Of a DNA stretch of 64,000 bases, positions 12,840 through 26,300 are shown in pieces. The notes under the pieces were generated by a model. That model saw only the letters and a list, made by a program, of their open reading frames with translations. It had not been told where the DNA came from and searched no databases. A program made the translations under genes and the position numbers. This stretch comes from Glossina fuscipes (taxonomy: Eukaryota; Arthropoda; Insecta; Diptera; Glossinidae): the NCBI RefSeq assembly GCF_014805625.2, contig NW_023998415.1:41826939-41890938 (forward strand), read 5' to 3'. How positions within the stretch are numbered: the first letter of the stretch is position 1; every line of letters starts with the position of its first letter.

Positions 12840-15800
12840 TTTCTTCTTGCATGTGGAATAATTATTTTTGTAGGAAAAATTTCATTTCCAAACATCGTTT
12901 CAGCGATAGGCGATATAAGCTAAACTTATTTTTTTAACTTATCTGCTAAACACTCGGCTTAACTATTCATTAACGGTATTTAGTAATCATATATATATGA
13001 TTTCATATTTCTTTTATAAAATTGTTCATCCTATAGGCCTGGTGCTTTGGGATTGGAACTCAAATTTCCCAACATTCAAATATCCGATTATCAGATCTAT
13101 AAAATTTCTCGGAATGTTTTTCAAATCAACGCAGTTCGTATGAACGCGTTGCATGCGATTCTAATTGCATTTTCATAATCCAACAGTCCAACTATAAAAA
13201 CGGCATAGAAAGGGAATAAATGAAAATTGTATTTTTATAAATGTTTCGATACAAGAACATATTTGCTATCATTCATGTTTATACCCTACTATTCATTTGC
13301 GATACAAAAGTATATTAAGTTTGTGCGAATGTATGCAACACCCAAAAAGACTTGCAAAAGGATATAGACGCACATTTTATCATACCGATCGATTCAGTAT
13401 CACTTTTTGTATCGACCTAAGGTTGGCTGTTAATTTGTCTGCCACGATTTATCTTCATCAACCTACCGCAACATCATTTTACCTTTTTTTAATCCTACTT
13501 ATTATTCCAAATCTATTTCATCGCTCAGCTGCGCTACACTTCTACCAACGTTTTTGCCAATTCTCGAAAAAGTTATCACAATCGATATCGGGAATGGCCT
13601 TTAAAGGCCTTTCTGCGATTCTTCAATCGGATCAAAATATTGTCTGCGGAGTGATCTTCTGAGTTTAGGAAATAGCCAGAAGTCACATGTGTCTAAGTCA
13701 GATGAATATCACGTAGTTGTAGAACGATATGGTTTCAGTTTTTAACGGAATTGTATCGAACAACTGATACAGTGTGAGATAGCGCTTTACCGTGAGGCAA
13801 CAATTAAGAGTCAACTTTCCACAATTGCGGTCTCGTTTTGCGAATAGCTTCACGCGAACGACGCTTAACACTCAGACAATAGTCCTTGTTAACGGCTGGG
13901 CCAGGCCGAAGGCATTAGTTGTGTACAACGTCACGATAGTCGAAGAAAACTATTAGCATCACTTCCATTTTAGAGCAACTTTGTCGCGTTTTATCCGGTC
14001 TTACCTTACCTTTTGCACGATTGACCGATTTTTTCCGGATCATATGCGCAGAAGATCCAAATCTCTTCTCCCGCCATAAAGCGTTTGATGACCGATTGAT
14101 ATTCAATATATTTACATGACGAGGGGGAGTTCAGCAATTTTTCATTATCTCTGCCATTGATTAAGCAAAGGGGTAAACTCGTGAATTTTATGCCTTACGT
14201 CGAACTTTTTAACACCAGTTGCTACTTTCTTTTCCCGATAATTGATCGAAAACAGACCAAACAAAAAAAAAACGGCGTATAAAAGGGTTTTAAAAAAGGT
14301 AGCGTTAGCAGATGATTCCGAAGATGTTTACAAAATTGCAAAATTTTTTAATTTCAAAAATTTATTTAAGTTTTATATAAATTTTGCATTAATAAACGTA
14401 ATCGATTTTGTTATCGATTAATATTTATTTGATGTGAAAGATATTTTGTTAGGCGTAGACTTAGTCGCATTGACTTGGTCATTTTGTTCTTTCGTGAATG
14501 TTTCCGATTGCGACGAGCGGACAGACTAACTTTAAGGTAAATATTTACCAATAAGTGATAAGATCTAACTGAACGGGCATTCCGCTGCTTAAATTTCCGT
14601 TTATAGGAAAATGAAGAAATGCCATTAGAGAAGCAATTAAGTTATAACATTAATATGAGTGAGAGAACATATTTTAAACTTAAATAAAAATGTACGAAAT
14701 ACGGATTTTATAAAAGTCCCTTAGCAAATCAAATCGTATATGATTGTAGAAAAATTATCTGAATTATTAAAAGGTCAGATAAGTGCATTTACATTTTAAT
14801 GGTTACTCAAAAATTTCAAGGTACAGGATTTTGAATAATTATAGTACATAATTATATGCAAATGCTTTGCCCGTAGATAGGGTGTTCTTCTAAGAGCCTG
14901 ATATGGCAACCAATAGCCTGCTAAATTTAATACTAATTAAGAAGAAACATTATAAGCAAAATAAGAGGAGAAAAATTGTTTTATTTTTTTTTTATTTTTT
15001 TTATTTTTTATTTTTTTTTTTTGGATTTAAGTGCTTATATGATGGCCCAATTATTTATAAAATTTTGTATATTTTCCTTACAACCATCGTAAACGAATTT
15101 ACAGTGAGTCTGAAAATTGCTGCTACAACAACATTTTATAAAAAGATTGGAAAAAAACGCCAAATTCATTAAATGACATGTACTCGGTTTATGTTAAAAC
15201 CGGTTACTCGAGCTTTTTTATCTGATTAATCGGGTTCATTCGATTAATACTCATCAATATTTCAAAGCCGCTACAGATCCCTTCAATTCTTTTCAATAAC
15301 ATTCATTTAAGCATGCCGTTGCATGTTCATTACACTCTATCAACTTCAGAAAAATTTTAAATAATAATAATAATAAGGGAATTATTTCGGATGTTTTTCT
15401 ATTATTTATTTCGCGGTAAGACTAACGCACACATATCTCCGGGTTAACTTAATGTACATTTCAAAATTTAAGGTAACGACTATAAAAATCTAATAAATAT
15501 AAACACAGAGAGGGAAAAAACAAAGAGGAAACAAAGGCAGCAAAACTTCTTCTTCCATTCCCGTAAACAAACCAAATGCTATACTAACCAGACACCGATG
15601 AAACGGTACGCCTAAAAAGCATAACATGTTGGCAACATAAAATTTCCAACTTGAAAATTTTTATTTGCACTATATGTGTGTGCGGGTATTGAAAAATGGT
15701 TTTATTTTTTAGAGAACAAAAAAAAAAAAAAAAAAACAAATTGAAAGAAGGGAACGCAAATAAAAAACTAATTTTTTTTTTACGTATTTTTTCTTTTCTA

Positions 15801-18800
15801 TTTCTGTCGTGTTTCGCGTTTACTGGCGGCTGACAACGCATAAACAACATTAACGTGATAATGATGAAAACACTGACGACGATACTAATGATAATGATGA
15901 TCATTGTGCATAAATATCCGTCGACTGCGCATTAGATTTTGGATCTATATCTTGAAACGAAATCCTCAGCAATTGCTGTCGAAGATATCCTCAACGATTT
16001 TAGTAAGCAACAAATCGATGTAACAACCAGTTTAGAAAGTTGGACAACGCATATAGCGGAAAAGCGTGAAGTTGAAATAATACTGGAAAAGATCATGAGT
16101 GAAAACGAAGAGGTATGTGCGTAACAGCATAAAGATGAATAAAAGTGTGTATAAAAAAAAAAAAAAAAATAAATAAATAAAAAATATATTTAAAAAGAAT
16201 TCAAATTTAACATAATATTAAGAAAAAAATTATAATATAATAAGGAATTTATTTCATCAATATTCAACTTGTAAGTTAAGTTAAGTAAGTAAATGCAGTT
16301 TGTTTCTATCCTCGTCACAGAAGATATTCCAAAAAAATTATGAATTATTTGCAACGCATTAAAATGCACGTCGGTTAAGTTTCATAAAGTTTATAAACAT
16401 TTTTGATAAGCGCATGAATACCGAAATCAGTTTTGTCATTTCTCTCATTATCTGCCCATCTGTTGAAGTCATCATTATGAATTCACAATTGTATCACAAT
16501 AACACAAACTTCATCTCAAATCCTCTCTTATTACCGTCGTCAACGTGGATTTGAATGTCGGTAAAATCGGTCAAAGCATTGATCCATTATTATTAGATAA
16601 GCATAAGCAAACAAATCGATTTTGCTATATATATGCTATCTACTTAGCATAATTACCTACAAACAGTACTAAATTCTAAATAAAATCTGTATGTGATATG
16701 TGTTGTGGGACGTGCGTCCGATGTGTTGAGTCAATGGATTTTGGCTTCATTTTGCAAGCAAACATCGTGTGGAAGTTATTGTGAATATTCTAAGATTCAA
16801 TATAAGACGGAGGTAATATTTTCTTCTTATTTAAATCATTCCTTCCTTCGTTCTCAAGATTGATTGTTATCTTAGAAAAACAATTGTTGAATAAACGCTT
16901 CACGCTGAAACTAACACATATTTTCGATGGTGCATCTAATAAGTAAATGACGTAAATAATCGTAAAAAAGTAAGAAAATTATATTCGGCTGTGACCGAAA
17001 CTTTTATACCCATCACCGTTATATTAGAAAGGATCAAAAAAAAAAAAAAATTAAATCAACTAAATTTTCATTCTCAACAATATGTAGTGGGCGGGGTTGA
17101 TTGATCTTTTTCCTATTTTCAAAATAAAAGCTTTAGTCGCCCGGGCGTGTCATAGTTGTAGACATATCCTTTGAGAAGTTTACTTCCAAATTCTGTTGCA
17201 AATTCGTAGCCGATATCTTCATTTTTTGCGAACGAGAGAATATTTCTTATAATGATCTAAAAAACCAACTAATTATTCATTTTCAAGGGATATTTTCGCT
17301 TTACGTAATACTGGCACATTTTCAATACCAACCTGAGTGCAAGAACTTTCAATGTTTCTGTCAAATTGGAATTCAATAGATTCATGTTTGCAGCGAAAAG
17401 AATGTTTATGACAGACTTTACACAGACGGACAGACGGACAGACAAACATGCTTAAATCAATTTAGGATTTGATGCTGATCAAAAATATATACACATTGAG
17501 GCGGTGTCTGATGCTTCCTTCTGAGAGTTGCAAACCCTTTGACAAAAACGGGTACATACCCGTGGATATAGAAAATGGAGATTGAATAGCGCTAGCATCC
17601 AAAGTTATCGGCTTTATTTAAAAACTTTATCGCATTTGAGATTTGAACCGACGACCATTGAATTGTTAATCAGCATACTTTGCGGCCACTACTCGGCCAC
17701 TCAGGCGGATGATAGATTAAATAAAATCATAATTATTGCTAATAAATAAATAAATAAATCTTTAATATAATTATGAAGTGAAGCAATAACGACAACATTA
17801 ATTCTATAGTAAAATCTTCCTTTTAGAATTTTAAATAATTTTTTTTTTTTTTTTTTTTTTTTGCTTTTTACGTTCTAGACAACTTTGAAAACAACTAAGG
17901 TCGATACGCAATTGTATCCAATATTCACAACATCGTCTGTTGATGCCCAGTATTTGCACTCGCATTCTATTGAAAAATTGAAATTGGTATTAAAAGATAT
18001 TGATCAAGCGCAAAATGAGATACAAGAACGTGTTCACACTACATTGGCTATACATACAAAGGATACGGAGTCTATGCAAAAAATCGAACAAGTCATTAGT
18101 AATTTGCGTACATTAAAATCTAAATTGGATGGCATACGTTATGATTATAAAACATTGCTGGAGAATGTTTTGCAATTTTTGGATAACGTCGCAAAATTAC
18201 GCAAAGATATCGATGAATATTTTGTTAAACAAAAACAGCAACAACAGCAGCCGCACACTGAAGCCATTGAACGATGTATCGCAGAGCATGAGAAGTTTCG
18301 TGATTTGTCTATGGATAAATTTAGATCGCTGATCACACAATCGGAATTGTTAATTGATCGTGTACGCATATTAGAGCCAGCGGGAGCGAAAGAGATCGAT
18401 ACCGATCGTATATTGAAATTATTAGAAGATTTGCGTTTACATTTTGAGACCTGTAACGGTGAAAGAATGTCGACATTGGAACGTTTAGAACGATTAGAAC
18501 AATTTAAAAATGATTTAAATGATATTAATCGTAGCTTGGATAGCGTTTCTCATCAATTGAGCGAAATAAATAATCAAAATATAGATAGCTTGGCGGCGGC
18601 TAAAACGACTTCATTGGCTTTCGAATATTTTGAACGCACCATCGAGGTAAGTAATCAATGAAAAAAGCGAGAAAATGATTGAAAAGATGAGACAAGTATT
18701 GTTTTGTTTTCATTAAAACGCTATTGTATTTAACTCTCTTTAGAGTTTAATGCCAAATTTTTTAAAGCCAACTAAACATGAAATACGTTGGGGTTGTTAT

Positions 18801-21800
18801 CTGCACGCAATGGAGGTATTTAAAAAGCCTAGTAATTATAATAATATTTGTATAATTTAGTAATCACGTTATTATGTGTGTGCTTGTGTGTGTGTGTGTG
18901 TGTGTGTGCTTGTGTGTGTGTGTGTGCGCGTATGTATGTGTATGTGATTTTTCAATGTTTTTCAATCTGTTTTTCTTTTCTTTTTTTTTTTTTTTTTTTA
19001 ATTTTTAAATCTTTCTTTTAATTACGTGGGCGCATGGAACAGATATGCACCATATGTCCATATTCATTGTCTCGATTTGTCGTACATAGCCTACAACATT
19101 TTGTACATAAAATAATGTGTTCTTCTTCTTTGAATGCGAAGATTATGATTTTAATTCATTTTTTCGAATAGAAACTAAGCATATTGTTGTAGCTATGACT
19201 TTTTACTATGCGATGAGACAATATGTAGTAGCGCATTTCACACATCATTTCAAATAAACTATTTACAGGCAATAACTATTAAGGTATATATTAATACATG
19301 CTTTAGCGCAAGTTTTCTAAATCTTCATGTGACTTCTGCAGTCCTCGAATGGGAAGAGTGAATATTTCCTTTCAAACATCTGTGTATCTAATCAGTCTGA
19401 GACACGACTCCAAGATATAGGAAATTGTAAAATAAAATTTTTGAAGAATTTTCTAACTTCACAAGAGTGAGTCCCAGTCCCTAAGAATTGTAACATTCGT
19501 AGGCGAAATGTTTTTATATTAAACTTTAGCCTAAATTTCGTTACTTTCTACCTTCTTTCTTTTTCAATAACCGACTTAAGTGTAATACATACATATTATA
19601 CATATATACATATATACATACATACACACATATCTGCAATGAGATGAAAAAAAAACTTTTAATAATATTTTTTTAAAAACATTGATGCAATAATCATAGC
19701 AAATTGAATTTGTTAGTAAATTTCTGATCATTTTTTACAGTTTGTTCGTTGAAACTGATAACAACTTATTACTGTGTCTCAGGCAAAGCATAGGCATATA
19801 GGCACACGGGCGCACATATCTTCACATATTTCGAATTGAAAATAAAAAAAGTATTATTCTTAGGTTTTCAATTTCGGTGAAAGCATATTTATTTTTATAT
19901 ATCAGTCAAGCAATAAGAACAACAATAAGATCAATGAGACGGACAAAGGATATAATGTGATACAGAAATCTTTTACTCGAACTGCATGTTAGCACATATT
20001 CTTCACATAGTTTTAAGACGTGCATATACATATCTGATGTTTATATGTTTTGTGCATATATGTTAAATAAAAATAAATAATTTTTTTTTTTTTTTTTTTT
20101 TTTACATTAAGTTTTTTTAAAACTGCAGCATCCAACAATCGTTTATATGTTAGGAAATAATATTTACGCGAGCATATCTCGGCAGTGACATGAGTTTCAT
20201 TGCATTTTAAAGCAAATTTCTGAATGACAGCAACAGCTGTGCTGGCCATTTGTGATTAGACATTTTTTTTTGTTCAATATTGCTCCTCTTCATTTTCTTT
20301 TTGCTCATGTTTTATTTAAAAAGTAATTAATGCAAACAAATTAATTGATTCGAAGTTTAAACAGTTGGTGGGCAGAGCTTTTTCCTTTTCCTTTTTTTTT
20401 TTTTTTTCTTTTTTTGTATTTTATCAAAAATTTGAAATTCTGTTAAGCGTTTTTTTTTTCGTGCATATGTCTAATGGCACAAATGAATTTTAAAATTGAT
20501 ATTATGTCTTTAATTTACAGTTACTTGAGAAACGTATCGAGAAGTTCACAGAGAATACGAAACAACAGTTATTAATTACAAACCCCGAAAGTGAGTCATA
20601 TGTCCGAGAACAATTAATTAAGATCGCCGAGAAGTGGCAACAATTTAAAGATCAGGTTAAACAAAAACGCAATGCACTTAATCAAGCCAGTGAATTCTTT
20701 GAAGTGGTCGAGAAGGTATTATTTGCATTTTTCCATCTGTTTTGTTCATTTGCTTATATTGATTGATTTTGTTATTAATGCTTTCAGATTGACGCTGAAC
20801 ATCACGAGATCAGTTATTTTTACAATAGCGTTTCGAATAAGATTACTTATTTAAGGGACTCAATAGAAGCGAAAAATTTAATTAATGATATCGAGAAATA
20901 TGTGAACGAACGTGAAAAACCTTTACGCGAGAAATTGGACAGTGCTGCCAAGTGTCCGCATGACATGAACAAAGTCTCTCAATTGTATAACGATGTTATG
21001 ACCATTTTTCAAAATTTTGCCAAATTAAAATCAGACATTAGTGTCGTGCAAGAACGATTAAAGAATGAAGAGCGTATGAGAGAGCAACAAGAGAAGGAGG
21101 CACGGGAACGTGCTGAAAGAGAGTGCGCGAAACGCGAAGCTGAGGCCCGAGAGAGAGCTGCCCAGGAGGAGGAAGCACGTCTGCAAACGTTGAGAGAGCA
21201 GTCAGCACGTGAACAAGCCGAACGTGAACGGTTAGCACGGGAGTTAGCTGCTCGAGAAAAAGCGATTTGGGAAGAAGAGCAGCGCTTATTGATCGCACGA
21301 GAGAAAGCAACCCGTGAGCAAGCTGTACGCGAAGAAGAACTTAAACATCTAAGAAATTTACGCGAAGAGGAGGCGCGTATTCGAGCTGCTCAAGAGAAAG
21401 CAGCGAAAGAGCAAGCGATCCGCGAGCAGGCTTTACGTGAAGAACAACAACGATTACAAGCTGCATGCGAGCAAGCGGCTCGCGAACAAATGGCTCGTGA
21501 ACAAGCGGCTCGCGAAGAGGAACTCTCGCGCTTAAGAGCCTTACGAGAGGAAGAAGCACGCTTACAAGCTGCTCGTGAGCAAGCAGAACGCGAACAAATC
21601 GCTCGTGAGCAACTCGCCCGTGAAGAGGAACTTGCTCGCTTAAGAGCTTTACGCGAAGAAGAAAAACGTTTGCAAGCTGCTCGTGAACAGGCAGCTCGTG
21701 AACAATTGGCCCGTGAACAATTGGCTCGAGAACAGGCGGCTCGTGAACAAGTCGCACGAGAGGAGGAGCTTGCCCGTTTAAGAGCTTTACGTGAAGAGGA

Positions 21801-23307
21801 AACACGCTTACAGGCTGCTCGAGAGCAATCCGCACGCGAACAATTGGCTCGCGAACAAGCCGCACGTGAACAAGAAAAAATTCGCCTTAAAGCTTTACAT
21901 GAAGAGGAGTTACGTATACAAAGGCTACGTGCACAAGCAATCCATGAAGAAGAAATTCGTTTACAAAAATTACGTGAACAAGCAAGGCATGAAGAGGAGG
22001 TTCGCTTAAAAGCAATGCGAGAAGAAGAATTACGTTTAGCAACTTTACGTGAACAAAGTCAACGCGAAGAAGTGAAACGACTCCAAAGCTTAACTAAAGA
22101 AGTAGAGGTTTTTACTCCGTTAAAGTATGAAGTGCCCCTTTTTGTCGCACCTCTACAACCGGCCATAGCTTATGAAAATGAAAAATTCATTTTTGAATGT
22201 GCGGTTAGCGGACTACCAGAACCCACTATTGAATGGTTTAAAGACGGTGTTTCGATACAAGGTAACTCAGATTATAAAACTACGTACGACAAAGGCTTAT
22301 GCCGGCTAGTAATCGACGAAACTTTTGCTGCTGATTCAGCGCATTACACATGTCGTGCTACTAATATGGTGGGCGTAGGAGAAACAAGTGCTAATTTATC
22401 AGTTCGTGAAAATGTTTCGAACATCCAGATGATACCGCCGCACATAGTACGTTTCCTAGAAAGCAGTCGCGCCAAAGAGGGAAGCGCCTTTGAATTTGCC
22501 TGTACCGTAACAGGAAATCCTCTCCCCACGGTTCAATGGTACAAAAATGATAAGTGTATTGATGATTCTCCTGACTATGTTATCTGTTACAATAATGGTG
22601 AAGCGAAGTTACGTTTCGAGGAAGTCTTCTTGGAAGATGATGCTATCTATACGTGTAGTGCTTCAAATACCGCAGGCATAGAACATTGTTCAGCAAGTTT
22701 AGTAGTAGAACGTAAGCAAGTTTTATCAAAGGAGTTGAAAATAATACATAAAAAAAAATGCTTTCCTGAAATTTTTTAGCGCTAGAACCAACCGAAATTC
22801 CTCACTTCAAAATACCATTAAGTAATGTTATGGCTCGTGTTGGTCAAAAAATTAAATTGGAAGCTTTAATTGGGGGACTGCCAATACCGGATATATGCTG
22901 GCTCCACAACGGTAAACCGTACAAGCCACGTGAAATGAAGGTAAGCGATTTTCTTATTTAGTTTCATATACGCTATAAAGTTATGTAATTTAGCCAAAAT
23001 AAATTGATCACGCAATTGACGTCAATTAAAAAGATTAATTAATAAATTTATTTATTATTTGTTTAATTGACTTGCCCAACTATCCATCTGAACAGGGACA
23101 AGGCAACCAGAAGTGATTAATATGATCCAAGTCGAACAAGTGCTTTATCATCTTAGATCATTAACAATAAATTTTTTAATAGATGGCAAAGTGATCGTGT
23201 TATCTGCATTCATGCATCCGTTCATATATATGGTACATATAAATGACATCTATGTAATATTTGTGTCAAGTTAATGAAATTTGAAAATTATGAATATATG
23301 AAATTTA

Positions 23308-23346
<39 letters not shown>

Positions 23347-26300
23347 CGTGTGTATTTGTATATAATATACATGTACATATATTCACGTTCATGTATAAAT
23401 ATTTATAAAATTTCAAATATATTGAATGCATGCATGCATGCATACCAAGGCAAAATTGGCCATAACGTCGAGTAAAATTTGGTTAAGAAGCGGCTGTAGG
23501 CTTTCGCTCTCATTATCATGATCATCACAGTAAATTCAATTTTAATGGTTTGAAAATTTTATCGCTGGCGGAACATCAGCAAAAGCAGATAGAAAATCAC
23601 CCATGTATGTGCGTAGGTGTGAATGATAATATACACTTTGGTTTTATTGTGCCGCTAACAAACAATAGACAATTACCAATGCAACTATTATTATGCTTTT
23701 TTAAGCTTGGTATATATAAAATGGTTTTTAAAAATCGTAATAAGTTATTAACATGTGGTTCGTTGCACAAATCTCATTTAAGATGAGATAGTTTTCGATT
23801 CAGTCCGAAGGAAAGGGCTCTTCTGCCATAATTTATTAGATCATATTAGATCTGTTAGATATTTCTAATGCATAAAAATACGTATCGAAGACACCACATA
23901 TCAGGATGAATAGCAGCATTTATTTAATGTTGTTCATCCGTTTAATGAAATCATTTTTTATGGAATGAAAATTTTATCTAGAAATAATTTTTTTTGATTT
24001 ACAAATTTTCCTTTCACTTTGTTCCAATTAATGACGATAATCAATTAAGTTGATTGAAAAGTTTGTTCATAATTAGAGATATCGCAGATGAATAAGAAAG
24101 AGTGGCTATGTATGGATATTGGTATGTATCGGTCTTGTCAAATTGTATGAAAATATGATTTAAAATGCATATGACACACGATCTACGCTCTATGTTGTAG
24201 TCAAGCACGTAAAATATTGGATAGCTACATGTATGAATGACTCTCTGTTAAGTATTTGTGACCAATATAAAATTATGATTCGATTAACTTCGCTCTTCTG
24301 GCCGTCCGTCCATGATATTGTTCTTTATTATTTTTATTCTTATTAATGTAGGAATTGACGGAGATAGTGTAAACTTCGAAAATGTGTTCTTAGTTTAGTT
24401 AAGAAACATATGATGTATGCAAACACAATGCCAATCGACCTTGAGGCCATCAGCTAAACAGAAACCTTGTGATTTTTATATATCTGCTTGGGATGGAGCT
24501 TCTTTCCAAATTTTTTGTTTTTTTAATTTTTTTTTTTTTTTTTTTTTTTTTTTGTTTGATTCAATATTCAAAGACTTTAGCCAAAATATTTTTATAAAAA
24601 CATTGCGGGAAAAATTTTTCAAAAATATATTTTATATGTAAATAAATAAATAACAAACATATAACGACTTACAGTCTCTAAATAGCAGAAGACAACGCTC
24701 CGTTTTGTGCATGAATTGGGCGATTATGCCACTACGCTACTCTCTTTAATAGCAGTTTGAAAACAAAAAATGATAAGTTCAAAAAAAATATTTATATATA
24801 TATATATATATATATATACAAGCTTTTTATGTTTAGGATATCTTTTAAAAAAAATTTTATTACCTAAAATGATTTATTATTTGCGAAGAAATTCAGCCCT
24901 ATTTCAAAGCAATTACATGCAAAAAAATTAAAACTGAAAGAAATACTTTGTACGCTGGGCGAGATGTCGACGGATTTTCATAAACTTAATTTTATTGATT
25001 TTTAGTAAACAAAAAAATCTCTTTGGAAAACATTAAGCAGAATAAATAATGAAAAAAAAAAAAAAAAAAAAAAAAAATCGTATAAATAAAAACAAAATCA
25101 GAAACGTATAGTGAATTGCCAGACCACCAATTCATATACAATATATTTATGCAGCCTACAATGAGCGAGTATGTATTCACCACTCAGTGCTGATAGATAA
25201 TATTCACCACCAAGTAAAAATAATTTCAAAATTTTTCATATTTTTTTTTTGCGAAAATTATTCATTTCAGTATGAGTACGGTCGCATAACGCTCATAATC
25301 CCGCAAGCTTATCCAAACGACGCCGGAGTATACGTTTTGACTGCCAAAAATTTAGCTGGTGAGGTATACAGTTCTTGTAACGTTACTATTAAAGGACGTT
25401 TACCAAACGAAACCTCCGACTCGGAAATGGCTTCGGATATGGAACCGATTAAGCCTAATGTTCAAATGCCCTTGAAAGACATTTCAATATTTGAGGGTAA
25501 ATCGGTACGTTTGGATTGTGTAATTGTTGGCCAACCAGAGCCCGAAGTTATTTGGTATCATAATGAACGGCCCGTTAAAGAATCGGTTGATATTCAACTC
25601 TTGTTTCAAGGTGACCGTTGCTCATTAATTATACAAGAGGTTTATCAAGAAGATGCAGGCAATTATAAAGTAGTTGCTATAAATTCTGCGGGTGAAGCAT
25701 CGAGCAGCTGTGAACTCAAGGTCACCCCATTGAATATAGCTGAACCAGCTACCAGGGCTCAAACTGAACGTCAATCACAAAGCAAAGAATTGGAACCGAA
25801 ATTTGAAAAGTTTTTAAGTGACGTTCTAGTGGATGAAGGAGAAACGGTAGTAATGGAAGTGATAACTAGTGGCGACAAACCTATGGAAGCCAAATGGTTT
25901 TTAACTAATAAGGAACTAAGCGAAGACGAACGTATGCACATAGAAGCTAACGGTACGAATGGTGTTTTCCGATTAACTATAAAAAATGTGAACACTGACG
26001 ATAAGGGCGTTTACACTGTGAAAGTTTCAAATAGTTCAGGAGATGCAAAATGTTTTTCTCATTTAATAGTAAAATCGGTGAATGCTCCAGAAAGTCAAAG
26101 GCCACAGCAGGTGGATATTGTTGAAAAATTAACCCGGCCCGAATTCAAAGAAGTGTTTAGCGATAAAACGGTTAATCTCGAAGAAGTTGTTAAATTTGAA
26201 TGCATAGTTAAAGGTAAACCTACGCCAAAAGTTCATTGGTGTTTTAATGATCAGCCGGTACATGGGCATAATTTCCTCGTCTCCACCAGCGGCGAGCGGC

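Larger units (their letters stand above)
7453..15935 (+). other. Large intron between exons 3 and 4
   Basis: This 8.5-kb intron lacks recognisable exons. It contains an (ACT)n tract (7730-7772), a copy of repeat family C (8540-8740), a Tc1-like relic (9300-9965), a SINE-like element (11625-11710), a (CCTG)n tract (12797-12837), a mariner relic (13505-14105) and long poly-T runs. The rest, including 10200-11400 and 14200-15900, shows nothing I can name. Confidence 0.75.
16113..17878 (+). other. Intron between exons 4 and 5
   Basis: This intron carries a full-orientation copy of repeat family A (16966-17570), directly followed by a SINE-like tRNA head (17633-17712). The first 850 bases show only AT-rich sequence. 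Confidence 0.7.

Noticed and set aside
13297..13662. A 121-codon plus-strand open frame.
   Set aside because: It overlaps the minus-strand mariner relic and has no motif of its own.
21038..21865. Two minus-strand open frames of 90 and 174 codons.
   Set aside because: They are antisense shadows of the R/E-rich repeat in exon 8; repeated GAA/CGT codons leave the opposite strand free of stops.
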